Virus record (IMG/VR): IMGVR_UViG_3300028384_000793
Coordinates: 1 to 41,915 of that record
Length of the DNA stretch: 41,915 bases
Reading direction: 5' to 3' (one strand)
Origin: a virus
The translations under genes were made by a program, and so were the position numbers. Position 1 is the first letter of the stretch. Every line of letters starts with the position of its first letter. This document shows positions 7,940-15,186 of the stretch, piece after piece. The notes below the pieces were generated by a model. The model was given only the letters and a program-made list of their open reading frames with translations, was not told the DNA's origin and did no database searches.

Positions 7940-7983
7940 TTGACAGTGTGGTCATATTAATTGTATAGTGACGCCATTGTCAA
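7940..7983. promoter_or_regulatory. Symmetric divergent promoter with two TGAC-N6-GTCA operators
   Basis: Rightward: TTGACA (7940-7945), an 18-base spacer and TATAGT (7964-7969). Leftward: TTGACA (7983-7978), an 18-base spacer and TAATAT. Operators TGAC-N6-GTCA lie at 7941-7954 and 7969-7982, exactly 28 bp apart. Each operator covers the -35 box of one promoter and sits directly downstream of the -10 box of the other. One regulator occupying both sites could control the two early operons together. Confidence 0.8.
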
Positions 7984-8005
7984 CACTTGAAGGAAATAAA
8001 TAATC

Positions 8006-8032
8006 ATGAGTATTAAAGAAGGTACTAAATAA
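8006..8032 (+). CDS. Eight-codon leader peptide upstream of helicase
   Basis: The mini-ORF MSIKEGTK starts at the ATG at 8006, preceded by GAAGGA. Its TAA stop overlaps the helicase ATG (TAATG). Its own RBS and the exact stop/start overlap suggest that translating it delivers ribosomes to the helicase start. It could equally be chance, because AAGG inside the mini-ORF can serve the helicase ATG directly. Confidence 0.4.
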   Translation: MSIKEGTK

Positions 8033-9972
8033 TGCTTAGACCGTACCAATTAGAAGCCACTGACAACGTGTTCAACGCGTGGCAACAATACCGAACCGCT
8101 ATGTTGGTAATGGCAACAGGTATGGGCAAGACTTACACTTTTGTTCACATCATAGCACAAGCTGACGTACCAGCCTGTGCGATCGCTCACCGTTCGGAAT
8201 TAGTAGAACAAATGGCAATGTCACTTGCTCGGTACGGTGTTGAACATCGTGTCATTGCACCTGAACCACTTGTTCGTAAAATCATCAAATTGCAGACCGA
8301 GGAATTTGGACGATCATTTGTCCGACCCGATGCTCGTGTTGCTGCGGCCAGTGTTCAGACCATCATGGCACGTAATGGAACCGGTGTTGATGGTGACACG
8401 TATTACCAAGAATTGCCGGATGGAACGTTTCGTGAGTATTACCGCGAATCGGGTAAGTGGGTGACAGTGGGTGACACGTTTCAGAAGTCGAACCCGAAGG
8501 CGTTACGTGGAACCAAGCCACCAAAAAACATGGCGCTCGACTTGAAACGTTACACACAACAGGTTCAACTTTGGGTTGGTGACGAAGGTCATCACTATTT
8601 AAAAATGAACTTGTGGGGAAAAGCTGTATCACTTTTTACACACCCACAGTGTAAAGGATTACTTGTCACTGCCACACCTCGTCGTGGTGATCGTCGTGGT
8701 CTTGGTTCGAAGTACGATGGTCTTGCTGACGTAATGATCAAAGCGCCAAGTATGGCTTGGGCGATTAAAGAAGGTTTCTTGACCGATTATCGAGTTGTTG
8801 CGCCACCGGTTGAATTGGATTTCTCGCATTTGAAAGTGTCCAAAACGACGGGTGATTATAGTGATAAAGCTGTTGCAGAAGTGACCCGGAACAGTTCGTT
8901 AGTAGTAGCAACCGAACATGACGGCAAGTCTGTCATGGGTGATGTGGTGTCTACTTATTTGAAATTTGCGAAAGGCTTGCTGACAATCGTGTTCGCACCG
9001 TCACTCGATATTTGTGACAGTCTGTGTGAGCAATACAACGCCCAAGGTGTGAAAGCAATCGTATTGCGTGGTGACACGGACAGTTTTGAACGATTCAGAG
9101 CGTTGAAAGCGTTCGCACGTAGAGGATACGACGTGATTCTAAACGTTGGTTTGTTCGGCGAAGGGTTCGACTGCCCGGCGGTTGAATGTGTGCAAATGGT
9201 TCGTCGTACAGAATCGTTGTCGTTGTACCTTCAACAGGTTGGACGCATGTTACGTCCTTCACCCGGTAAAACACACGGTTTGTTGATTGACCACGTTGGT
9301 AACTTCATTCGACACGGCGCACCAGATAAAGAACATGATTGGTCACTTGAACCTAGTGACGATCCGTCTGGTGGTTCAAGTGATTCGATCCCAATGCGAG
9401 TGTGTCTTGCTGACGATTGTTATCAGCCATATGAAGCGTATTTGAAAGTCTGCAAACACTGTGGTTCACCACCGTTGACAAATTGTACCAACCCAGCCGA
9501 GGAGCTAGATTGCCCACCGTACGACAAGACGTTAGAAGAATGCCCAACTTGCGGACATTCTGCACCGTCACGAACGGTTGAACAAATGGATGGTGATTTA
9601 ACCGAACTATCACCAGAAGTGTTGGCCGAATTGCGTGGCAAGGTTGAACAGGTTGACAAACCGGTTGAAGCGGCAATCGAGGAATACCGTAAACACTTAA
9701 TCGCTCGACACGTCAAACCAATGTACATGGGTAAAATGATTAATAATTTCGCAGACAAACACGTCTCGGTTCAGAATGCTCTTGTGGGATTACGTGACTC
9801 AATGGCATGGTGGGCTGGTGCGTTACGTTCACACGGGTTGAAAGATGCCGAGATTTTCAAACGGTTTTATTTAGAATTCGGTCATGACTGGTACACATCA
9901 CAGACGTTAGACGCGAACAGCATGAACGAATTAAACGAACAGGTGGTTGTAAAACTGGCCGACTTGATCTAA
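8032..9972 (+). CDS. SF2 DEAD/DEAH-type DNA helicase
   Basis: This 646 aa ATP-dependent helicase has a RecA-like domain 1 with motif Ia/Q region MLRPYQ at the start, Walker A ATGMGKT (28-34), DEGH (184-187) as motif II and LLVTATP near 210 as motif III. Domain 2 carries ILNVGLFGEGFDCP, then QQVGRMLRP (motif VI), then LLIDHVGNF. After this a Cys-rich insert near 455-510 (CLADDC, CKHCG, C, CPTCG) looks like a zinc-binding element, followed by a helical tail. It is the first gene of the rightward early operon and probably serves phage replication or recombination. The Phe-Gly-Glu-Gly-Phe-Asp-Cys-Pro segment is typical of ResIII-like phage helicases. Confidence 0.92.
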   Translation: MLRPYQLEATDNVFNAWQQYRTAMLVMATGMGKTYTFVHIIAQADVPACAIAHRSELVEQMAMSLARYGVEHRVIAPEPLVRKIIKLQTEEFGRSFVRPDARVAAASVQTIMARNGTGVDGDTYYQELPDGTFREYYRESGKWVTVGDTFQKSNPKALRGTKPPKNMALDLKRYTQQVQLWVGDEGHHYLKMNLWGKAVSLFTHPQCKGLLVTATPRRGDRRGLGSKYDGLADVMIKAPSMAWAIKEGFLTDYRVVAPPVELDFSHLKVSKTTGDYSDKAVAEVTRNSSLVVATEHDGKSVMGDVVSTYLKFAKGLLTIVFAPSLDICDSLCEQYNAQGVKAIVLRGDTDSFERFRALKAFARRGYDVILNVGLFGEGFDCPAVECVQMVRRTESLSLYLQQVGRMLRPSPGKTHGLLIDHVGNFIRHGAPDKEHDWSLEPSDDPSGGSSDSIPMRVCLADDCYQPYEAYLKVCKHCGSPPLTNCTNPAEELDCPPYDKTLEECPTCGHSAPSRTVEQMDGDLTELSPEVLAELRGKVEQVDKPVEAAIEEYRKHLIARHVKPMYMGKMINNFADKHVSVQNALVGLRDSMAWWAGALRSHGLKDAEIFKRFYLEFGHDWYTSQTLDANSMNELNEQVVVKLADLI

Positions 9973-9988
9973 TATGACGAAACAGTCA
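9946..9988 (+). promoter_or_regulatory. Rightward promoter with downstream TGAC-N6-GTCA operator
   Basis: A possible -35 box TTGTAA (9947-9952) is followed after 17 bases by TAATAT (9970-9975). The palindrome TGAC-GAAACA-GTCA occupies 9975-9988, directly after the -10 box. TAATATGAC is identical to the -10/operator junction at 11521-11529 and to the leftward one at 7983-7940. The promoter overlaps the end of the helicase gene and would drive the block from 10010. Confidence 0.55.
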
Positions 9989-10009
9989 AATAAAACGAGG
10001 TGAAATATC

Positions 10010-10279
10010 ATGGCTAAATTGGAAATGAAGTTGGACACAAAAGAGATACAACCATTGTTATGTGTTTGCCGATTGCAAGCAGAAATCATTGCAGAGTTCG
10101 CACACTTGGTTGATTCGGACAAAATCGACAAACTTCAACAAATGTTCAAATCAGTAAACCTTGATGAACCGTTGCGGGAAGTTCAGTACGAGGCGTTCGC
10201 GGCTGGTGCTGTTAGTAATTGTACTGATTATCAAGACGTCGATATAGCGTTTGCCGAGTGGGTGAAAGACAATGATTAG
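10010..10279 (+). CDS. Hypothetical protein
   Basis: The product is 89 aa, with ATG at 10010 after GAGGTG. It is acidic and probably helical throughout, with two Cys near residue 18-20 (CVC). No family is recognised. It is the first gene after the operator promoter near 9975, and its end overlaps the next gene by 8 bases, so it likely belongs to a coupled set of early genes. Confidence 0.65.
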   Translation: MAKLEMKLDTKEIQPLLCVCRLQAEIIAEFAHLVDSDKIDKLQQMFKSVNLDEPLREVQYEAFAAGAVSNCTDYQDVDIAFAEWVKDND

Positions 10280-10670
10280 TTTGACACAATGGGCAATCCG
10301 TCACGGTGTATCACATGTTGCGCTTGCTGAATTGCAAGGGTTGTTGCGTGGTGAAGGTGACGAATTACCGGTCACGTCGGGTGACTCGCTAAGTGAGAGT
10401 TACATTCAAAGTGCGGTACGCTTAGAAGCGAACGAATCGAAGGAAATGAACAAACGAATCAAGTCGGCCGACACGGTTGGTATCAAACAAGTGTTAATCA
10501 CACAAGAAATGGTTGGTTCAATCATTGGTCAATTTGCTGGTTATGAAATCAAAGAATCGGAATGGTCGTATAGTGGCAGTGATCACGAGAAGGCACAACA
10601 ACGATGGGGTTCTAAAGTGATCAGTATGGGTGGTGATTTCAAATTCGTGAACAAGGTGGGCATGTTATGA
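10272..10670 (+). CDS. VRR-NUC-like nuclease protein lacking the usual central segment
   Basis: The product is 132 aa. The C-terminal half matches phage VRR-NUC proteins: NESKEMNKRIKSAD (about 55-68), VLITQEMVGSIIGQF, YEIKESEW (the E-x-K pair) and AQQRWGSKVISMGG. The N-terminal AVRLEA (about 48-53) is also typical. From family knowledge I expect about 30 residues between AVRLEA and NESK, including a conserved RLWRNNVG block. Here the two are directly adjacent. The SAD and E-x-K residues remain, so activity could be altered rather than lost. The family functions as a structure-specific or replication-associated nuclease. ATGA overlap joins it to the next gene. Confidence 0.75.
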   Translation: MISLTQWAIRHGVSHVALAELQGLLRGEGDELPVTSGDSLSESYIQSAVRLEANESKEMNKRIKSADTVGIKQVLITQEMVGSIIGQFAGYEIKESEWSYSGSDHEKAQQRWGSKVISMGGDFKFVNKVGML

Positions 10671-10855
10671 AAACTAAACTAATCCAAGAACTTGTTGGGC
10701 TTTGTGTTGAGAAGGGGTTGGATTTTAAATACTCGGTGGATATGGACACTTTTGTGGTTCGTAACTTGATGGATATTTATTATCTCGGTGGCATCAAAGA
10801 GAAAGACGCACCCGACCAACTACAGGCGGCAATTGATAAGGTGAAAGGGTTATAA
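10667..10855 (+). CDS. Small hypothetical protein
   Basis: The product is 62 aa and starts inside the stop codon of the VRR-NUC-like gene (ATGA). It is amphipathic and contains DMDTFVVRNLMDIYYLGG, then a helical end. No family is recognised. Tight coupling and codon use like its neighbours support it. Confidence 0.6.
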   Translation: MKTKLIQELVGLCVEKGLDFKYSVDMDTFVVRNLMDIYYLGGIKEKDAPDQLQAAIDKVKGL

Positions 10856-10856
10856 G

Positions 10857-11087
10857 ATGAACAATCGAAATGTTTTATCAGCTTCTTGCTGCCATTGCGA
10901 TAGAAACATAGAACTATCAAGAGACCTATCTAATGCAGTAATTAAGGGTTTGATTCCAGCATGTAAGCATTGTGAAAAACCGTTAGAAATAAATTTCGGT
11001 AACATTTGCCGCTTTCACGGTGAGAGCCTTATCAAAGGTTACTGTAGCGCTTGTGCTAACGACGAATTAAAGGACAATAATTTATGA
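10857..11087 (+). CDS. Small zinc-ribbon-like protein
   Basis: The product is 76 aa with three Cys pairs: CCHC near residue 11-14, CKHC near 36-39 and CSAC near 63-66, plus CRFH. This suggests one or two zinc sites. The DNA here uses codons such as AGA, ATA and GCT more than the flanking genes, which hints at a separate origin. It starts one base after the previous stop and overlaps the next gene by ATGA. Function unknown. Confidence 0.6.
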   Translation: MNNRNVLSASCCHCDRNIELSRDLSNAVIKGLIPACKHCEKPLEINFGNICRFHGESLIKGYCSACANDELKDNNL

Positions 11088-11206
11088 AAACCCTAAAAAT
11101 AAAATACCAAATTTGGGCGGCTAATCGTTTGGCCGATAAACTGACGGCTAAGCTAGTTCGAGGTCAAAAACACTTTGTTACGGTGATCAAGGGGAAGGTG
11201 TTATAA
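11084..11206 (+). CDS. Very small basic protein (40 aa)
   Basis: A 40 aa frame begins at the ATG that overlaps the previous stop codon (TTATGA) and ends with TAA at 11204-11206. The product is Lys-rich and amphipathic (KYQIWAANRLADKLTAKL). It has no recognisable family. Its exact start/stop overlap and the next gene's Shine-Dalgarno inside its end indicate an operon member. Confidence 0.5.
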   Translation: MKTLKIKYQIWAANRLADKLTAKLVRGQKHFVTVIKGKVL

Positions 11207-11207
11207 A

Positions 11208-11495
11208 GTGAAAAACGAAAAGCAAGTATTAGAAGAAATGAGCGAAACCGGATGCGATGCTTTTGACATCCTAATGGATGCAGACCCTAAGCTAGCGGAA
11301 AGATTTCGCAAGATCGACAAGCAGTTAATTAAGCTGCTAAGCGATGTTAAGAGACACTTCCCAGACGCGTGCTATTACACTGCAAGCGGTGGCTTTAATT
11401 TGATGTTAGGTAACAGTCATGATGACAGCGATTTACCACAACAAGAGCTTTTAGCAATGTATGGGTCTGCGAGTATATCTGACGGGGATTTTTGA
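11208..11495 (+). CDS. Hypothetical protein
   Basis: The product is 95 aa and starts at GTG 11208; AAGGTG 7 bases upstream supports this start. The sequence is acidic and helical at first (KQVLEEMSETGCDAFDIL), then has CYYTASGGFNLML and an acidic tail. I recognise no family. It closes the block of atypical small genes before the operator promoter at 11497. Confidence 0.6.
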   Translation: MKNEKQVLEEMSETGCDAFDILMDADPKLAERFRKIDKQLIKLLSDVKRHFPDACYYTASGGFNLMLGNSHDDSDLPQQELLAMYGSASISDGDF

Positions 11496-11496
11496 C

Positions 11497-11539
11497 TTGA
11501 CACTGTTGTCAATTGTGACTTAATATGACGACTTAGTCA
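11497..11539 (+). promoter_or_regulatory. Promoter flanked by two TGAC-N6-GTCA operators (TetR-like gene)
   Basis: TTGACA (11497-11502), an 18-base spacer and TAATAT (11521-11526). Operators TGAC-ACTGTT-GTCA (11498-11511) and TGAC-GACTTA-GTCA (11526-11539) are 28 bp apart. One covers the -35 box, the other follows the -10 box. This is a classic arrangement for autorepression, and the gene immediately downstream encodes an HTH protein. Confidence 0.75.
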
Positions 11540-11562
11540 TTTATCATTCAGGATTATTTATC

Positions 11563-11883
11563 ATGCTACAAGAACGAAAAACACGAGAAACCACCGAGGC
11601 AAAGCGTATCGAGCTTTTGAACGAAGGTTTGAAACACGCCATTTCGATCGGTTGGGAAAATTTCACACGTGAGTCATTTTGTACTCATATGGGTATTGCT
11701 GTTGGTTCAATCAATTACCACTTCAAAGATATGACAGGTTTCCGTCGTGCTATTATGCGAAAAGCCATTGCAAAACGTGAGGTGGCAATTGTGGCCGGCG
11801 GGATTGAGTCACGTTGTCCAGTTGCCAAATCCGCACCGGAGTCACTAAAGAAACAAGCAATTGCATACATGATGGAAAACTAA
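11563..11883 (+). CDS. TetR-type HTH transcriptional regulator, HTH-only length
   Basis: The product is 106 aa, with the ATG at 11563 preceded by AGGA. Residues about 17-65 fit a TetR N-terminal DNA-binding domain: a first helix ending in GW, then FTRESFCTHMGIAVGSINYHF, where GSINYHF corresponds to the gt-YxHF signature that follows the recognition helix, then FRRAIMRKAIA. The usual C-terminal ligand/dimer domain of TetR proteins is missing; only a 40-residue tail follows. The gene lies directly behind a promoter bracketed by two palindromic operators, so it is my leading candidate for the protein that binds TGAC-N6-GTCA. The HTH is well supported; the binding site assignment is inference. 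Confidence 0.8.
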   Translation: MLQERKTRETTEAKRIELLNEGLKHAISIGWENFTRESFCTHMGIAVGSINYHFKDMTGFRRAIMRKAIAKREVAIVAGGIESRCPVAKSAPESLKKQAIAYMMEN

Positions 11884-11907
11884 AAACAAGTTGTATCGAG
11901 GTTTAAC

Positions 11908-14262
11908 ATGCAAAAATTACCAAGTGCGCTAGAACCGCTGAGCGCGTGGGATCAATTCGTCTGTTGGAAACCTGTCCCCAGCAAGACAAGACCGGGCAAA
12001 ATCGACAAATTCCCGTGCACAAAAAACGGTAAAATCATCGATGCACACGATTCATCACATTGGTTGTCAGCATCAGAAGCCTGTGCAAGTGGTTTAGATA
12101 TTGGGTTCGTGTTCACTTCTAACGATCCGTTCTTCTTTCTCGACATCGATGATGCGTATGACGGCGCGGCATGGTCAACCCTTGCAACACAACTTTGTAC
12201 TGACTTTGCTGGTGCGGCGGTCGAGGTGTCTCATTCTGGAACCGGTTTACATATTATCGGTCGATACGATGGTGATGAACCGGATCACGCTTGTAAAAAC
12301 ATTCCTTTGCATTTAGAACTTTACACGTCCGGTCGATTCGCTGCTCTGACGGGTAGTGGTGCTACCGGTGACGCATCAGTTGTTAAAGACTTGACCGCTG
12401 TTATAAACGGATACTTCCCCAAGTCGGCCGACACCGAACGACCTAACGCAGAATGGACGACGACGCACGTTGAAGGTGCTTATCCTATTGCGGACGACAA
12501 ATCACTCATTGCAAAGGCGTGTGAGTCCACCAGCATGTTTGGCCAAAGCGCACCGTTTAAAGCATTATGGGCGGGTGACGGTGAAACACTAAGTCAGTTC
12601 TACCCAGACGACGGCGGTCAGGAACGTGCATATGATGCAAGTAGTGCGGACGCCGCCCTTGCTCAACACCTTAGTTGGTGGACTGGCGGGGATTGTGAAC
12701 GTATTGACCGTTTGATGCGTTCCAGCGGTCTTGCCCGTTCCAAGTGGGACAACCACAAGTCGTACATGCAACGCACCATTCTAAACGCCACCGCACGCAC
12801 GAAAAGTTATTATGACAAAGGTAAACCAGTCGAAGTAGTAGAAGCCATTGGGAACAAGCCTACGTTGAAAGACTTGAATCAATTTGTACCAGTTGACCAA
12901 CAAGAAAGCATGTTCGAAGGTTGTGTGTACGTGTGCGATATTCACCGTGTCTTTACGCCTCGTGGTACGTTGATGAAGAAAGAACAGTTTAACAGCATGT
13001 ACGGCGGTTATCGCTTTAGCACCGATCATGACAACACCAAGACAACATCGAGCGCGTGGGACGCCCTTGTCGAATCACAGGTGTTCACCTGGCCGAAGGT
13101 CGAGTCGTCGTGCTTCCGTCCAGACTTACCGAGTGGGCATATCATTGAGAAAGAAGGTGTGCGTTACGTCAACGTCTATGTACCACTTGATATTAAGTAT
13201 ACCCGTGAAGACGTCACTCCATTTATGAATCACCTCAAAAAGCTTTTACCAGACGAACGTGATCAAACGATCCTACTGTCTTACATGGCCGCGTGCATTC
13301 AATACAAAGGTTATAAAATTCAATGGGCGCCACTGATCCAAGGTGTCGAGGGTAACGGTAAAACATTATTTACTCGCTGTTTGAAATACGCGATTGGTGA
13401 TAAGTATTCCCACATGCCCAAGGCGTCTAAGATTGACAGTGAGTTCAACGGGTGGTTGCTCAACAAGTTGTTTATTGGTGTAGAAGATATTTACGTCCCT
13501 GAACATCGCCGTGAAATTCTCGAAACTTTAAAACCTATGATCACGGGTGGTGACGGTTTAGAGATTCAATTGAAAGGTGTTGACCAGGTGACTCGTGACA
13601 TTTGTGCTAATTTCATGCTGAACTCGAACCACAAAGACGCAATCAAGAAGACACTAAACGACCGTCGATACTGTGTGTTTTACACGGCGCAACAAGACGC
13701 GTTGCACGTCATTCGTGACGGTATGACTGGTGAGTATTTTCAAAAGTTGTACGATTGGTTGAACAACGGTGGGTATGCGGCTGTTGCTGGCATGTTGGAA
13801 GACTACATTATCCCTGCTGAGTTCAACCCAACCGGTGAATGCCAGCGTGCACCGACCACATCGTCCACCAGCGAAGCGGTATCACAAGGTATGGGTAGTG
13901 TTGAACAAGAAATACTCGAAGCTATTGACGAAGAACGGACTGGGTTTGCTGGTGGTTGGGTGTCAAGTTTGGCACTAGATAACCTTATTCGTGACCTACG
14001 CAAAGACAGCATGTTACCACGCAACAAACGCCGTGAAGTGATGAAATCGTTAGGTTATGACTACCACCCGAATTTGAAAGACGGGCGAGTGAATAACGGC
14101 ATACCAATCGACGGAATGAAAAAACCGCGACTGTATATTCGTGACGGACACCTAGCGTTGAACTTAACGAAACCTGTGGAAATCGCTCAACAGTACGCAC
14201 ACGATCAAGGTGACAATCTTGCATCGAATATTTTAGTTGACAGCACCGTCAAACAAGTGTAA
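11908..14262 (+). CDS. Primase-helicase (prim-pol-like N-terminus, SF3/DUF5906-type helicase)
   Basis: This 784 aa protein probably primes and unwinds DNA at the fork. The N-terminal part resembles bifunctional primase/DUF3987-type proteins (FVCWKPVP, then DIGFVFT and FFFLDIDDA near 70, SHSGTGLHIIG near 110, LELYTSGRF near 135). The LDIDDA acidic cluster is a likely metal site. The C-terminal helicase has Walker A GVEGNGKT near 480, LFIGVEDIY near 520 as Walker B, and FMLNSNH near 570 as sensor 1. The ATG at 11908 is preceded by CGAGG. The last codons overlap the next operator promoter. Family is clear at the helicase end; the primase assignment rests on weaker similarity. Confidence 0.85.
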   Translation: MQKLPSALEPLSAWDQFVCWKPVPSKTRPGKIDKFPCTKNGKIIDAHDSSHWLSASEACASGLDIGFVFTSNDPFFFLDIDDAYDGAAWSTLATQLCTDFAGAAVEVSHSGTGLHIIGRYDGDEPDHACKNIPLHLELYTSGRFAALTGSGATGDASVVKDLTAVINGYFPKSADTERPNAEWTTTHVEGAYPIADDKSLIAKACESTSMFGQSAPFKALWAGDGETLSQFYPDDGGQERAYDASSADAALAQHLSWWTGGDCERIDRLMRSSGLARSKWDNHKSYMQRTILNATARTKSYYDKGKPVEVVEAIGNKPTLKDLNQFVPVDQQESMFEGCVYVCDIHRVFTPRGTLMKKEQFNSMYGGYRFSTDHDNTKTTSSAWDALVESQVFTWPKVESSCFRPDLPSGHIIEKEGVRYVNVYVPLDIKYTREDVTPFMNHLKKLLPDERDQTILLSYMAACIQYKGYKIQWAPLIQGVEGNGKTLFTRCLKYAIGDKYSHMPKASKIDSEFNGWLLNKLFIGVEDIYVPEHRREILETLKPMITGGDGLEIQLKGVDQVTRDICANFMLNSNHKDAIKKTLNDRRYCVFYTAQQDALHVIRDGMTGEYFQKLYDWLNNGGYAAVAGMLEDYIIPAEFNPTGECQRAPTTSSTSEAVSQGMGSVEQEILEAIDEERTGFAGGWVSSLALDNLIRDLRKDSMLPRNKRREVMKSLGYDYHPNLKDGRVNNGIPIDGMKKPRLYIRDGHLALNLTKPVEIAQQYAHDQGDNLASNILVDSTVKQV

Positions 14263-14279
14263 TTTTGACGGTGTTACTT
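14237..14279 (+). promoter_or_regulatory. Promoter/operator, also a 10-bp inverted repeat
   Basis: TTGACA (14237-14242) is followed after 17 bases by TAATTT (14260-14265). A full operator TGAC-AGCACC-GTCA lies at 14238-14251. A half site TGAC follows at 14266, again 28 bp downstream. In addition, CACCGTCAAA and TTTGACGGTG form a 10-bp inverted repeat with an 11-base loop, which could fold as a hairpin in RNA. It spans the primase-helicase stop codon and could both attenuate upstream and start downstream transcription. Confidence 0.5.
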
Positions 14280-14301
14280 TAATCAATCGAGGGTTTGAAT
14301 A

Positions 14302-14823
14302 ATGAAATACGCGTACGCAAACAAACGAGTAAAAATCGAAAGCAAGGAACACCTTAACCACGTTATCAAATTGACGGGCATGGTTATTAATAACAAGTCG
14401 ACACTAGAACGCACATTCGAAAAAGCAGGTCATAAGTTATATTTATTTTTTGGCAAAAGCTTTGACGATGAAAAAGAGCACTGGTTTTACGGTCACAGTG
14501 TGTCATTCGAAGGTACACACGAGTTCGAAGAAATCTTTATTCCTTTACCTGACTCGACCCTAAAAGACGAACATTGGAATGGTGTCACGTCGTTACGCGT
14601 CGGTCATATTGTACACGGTGGTGAAGTTGTTGCTGTCGGTGATGGTCAAGTGTGTATCATCAATGAATACGGTGCGTTACGTGTGCACCTGTTGCGTGAT
14701 GTGAAACCCGCTAAAAGTAAGGCAGAACAAGTGGCTGAGGAATACTGGGACTTGAACGACGGTGCAGTAGATCTCACCGCTTACACTCAATGGTTGATTG
14801 ACAATGACAAATTGCAAAGCTAA
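14302..14823 (+). CDS. Hypothetical protein
   Basis: The product is 173 aa, with ATG at 14302 after CGAGGG. It is a mixed alpha/beta protein with many aromatic residues (LYLFFGKSF, HWFYGHSVSF) and a compact repeated His/Gly turn (RVGHIVHGGEVVAVGDGQV). The C-terminal 35 residues are acidic (EEYWDLNDGAVDLTAY). I recognise no family. It is the first gene after the operator promoter at 14237 and overlaps the next gene by 20 bases. Confidence 0.7.
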   Translation: MKYAYANKRVKIESKEHLNHVIKLTGMVINNKSTLERTFEKAGHKLYLFFGKSFDDEKEHWFYGHSVSFEGTHEFEEIFIPLPDSTLKDEHWNGVTSLRVGHIVHGGEVVAVGDGQVCIINEYGALRVHLLRDVKPAKSKAEQVAEEYWDLNDGAVDLTAYTQWLIDNDKLQS

Positions 14824-14968
14824 ACAAAGCCGTGGTGAATGGGTGTGTGTGCAATGTGGTTTGGTGTGGTCAGTGCGTGACACTGATCGACCCACTTGCA
14901 CACCGCGTAAATATGGTGAACTAATGTTGGAGCGTATACGATGCGAGCTACTATTAAAGAAAGGTTGA
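14804..14968 (+). CDS. Small CxxC zinc-ribbon protein
   Basis: A 54 aa frame begins at the ATG at 14804 inside the previous gene and ends inside the next one. It contains EWVCVQCGLVWS and then a third Cys (PTCTPRKYGE), an arrangement like half of a zinc ribbon. The fourth ligand may be Cys4 or Cys47. Overlaps on both sides (20 and 28 bases) fit dense phage packing. No function can be named. Confidence 0.55.
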   Translation: MTNCKAKQSRGEWVCVQCGLVWSVRDTDRPTCTPRKYGELMLERIRCELLLKKG

Positions 14969-15186
14969 AGCGGTTAGAGCTCGGCGAAGACGTATTGCTT
15001 CCTGCTGGTACAAGTCGAGAAGAGGTTGAACGTGTGTGGTATGTTGACCTTGGTCATGATGAAGAGATCGACATTGTGTGCACCGACCTGGGCGTGACAG
15101 CCCACATGGTTGACAGTGACAATTTTGATAATATATTAATGGTGACGATAGCAATATGTTTAATCTTGATAGTCTTGATCGTTTAG
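14941..15186 (+). CDS. Small protein with C-terminal membrane segment
   Basis: The product is 81 aa, with the ATG at 14941 preceded by GGAG. The N-terminal half (KERLKRLELGEDVLLPAG, then TSREEVERVWYVDLGH) resembles short phage proteins often annotated as HTH-like. The last 18 residues are Ile/Leu/Val rich (MVTIAICLILIVLIV) and form a likely membrane anchor. Cytoplasmic-membrane location is inferred. The tail overlaps the next gene by 31 bases. Confidence 0.55.
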   Translation: MRATIKERLKRLELGEDVLLPAGTSREEVERVWYVDLGHDEEIDIVCTDLGVTAHMVDSDNFDNILMVTIAICLILIVLIV

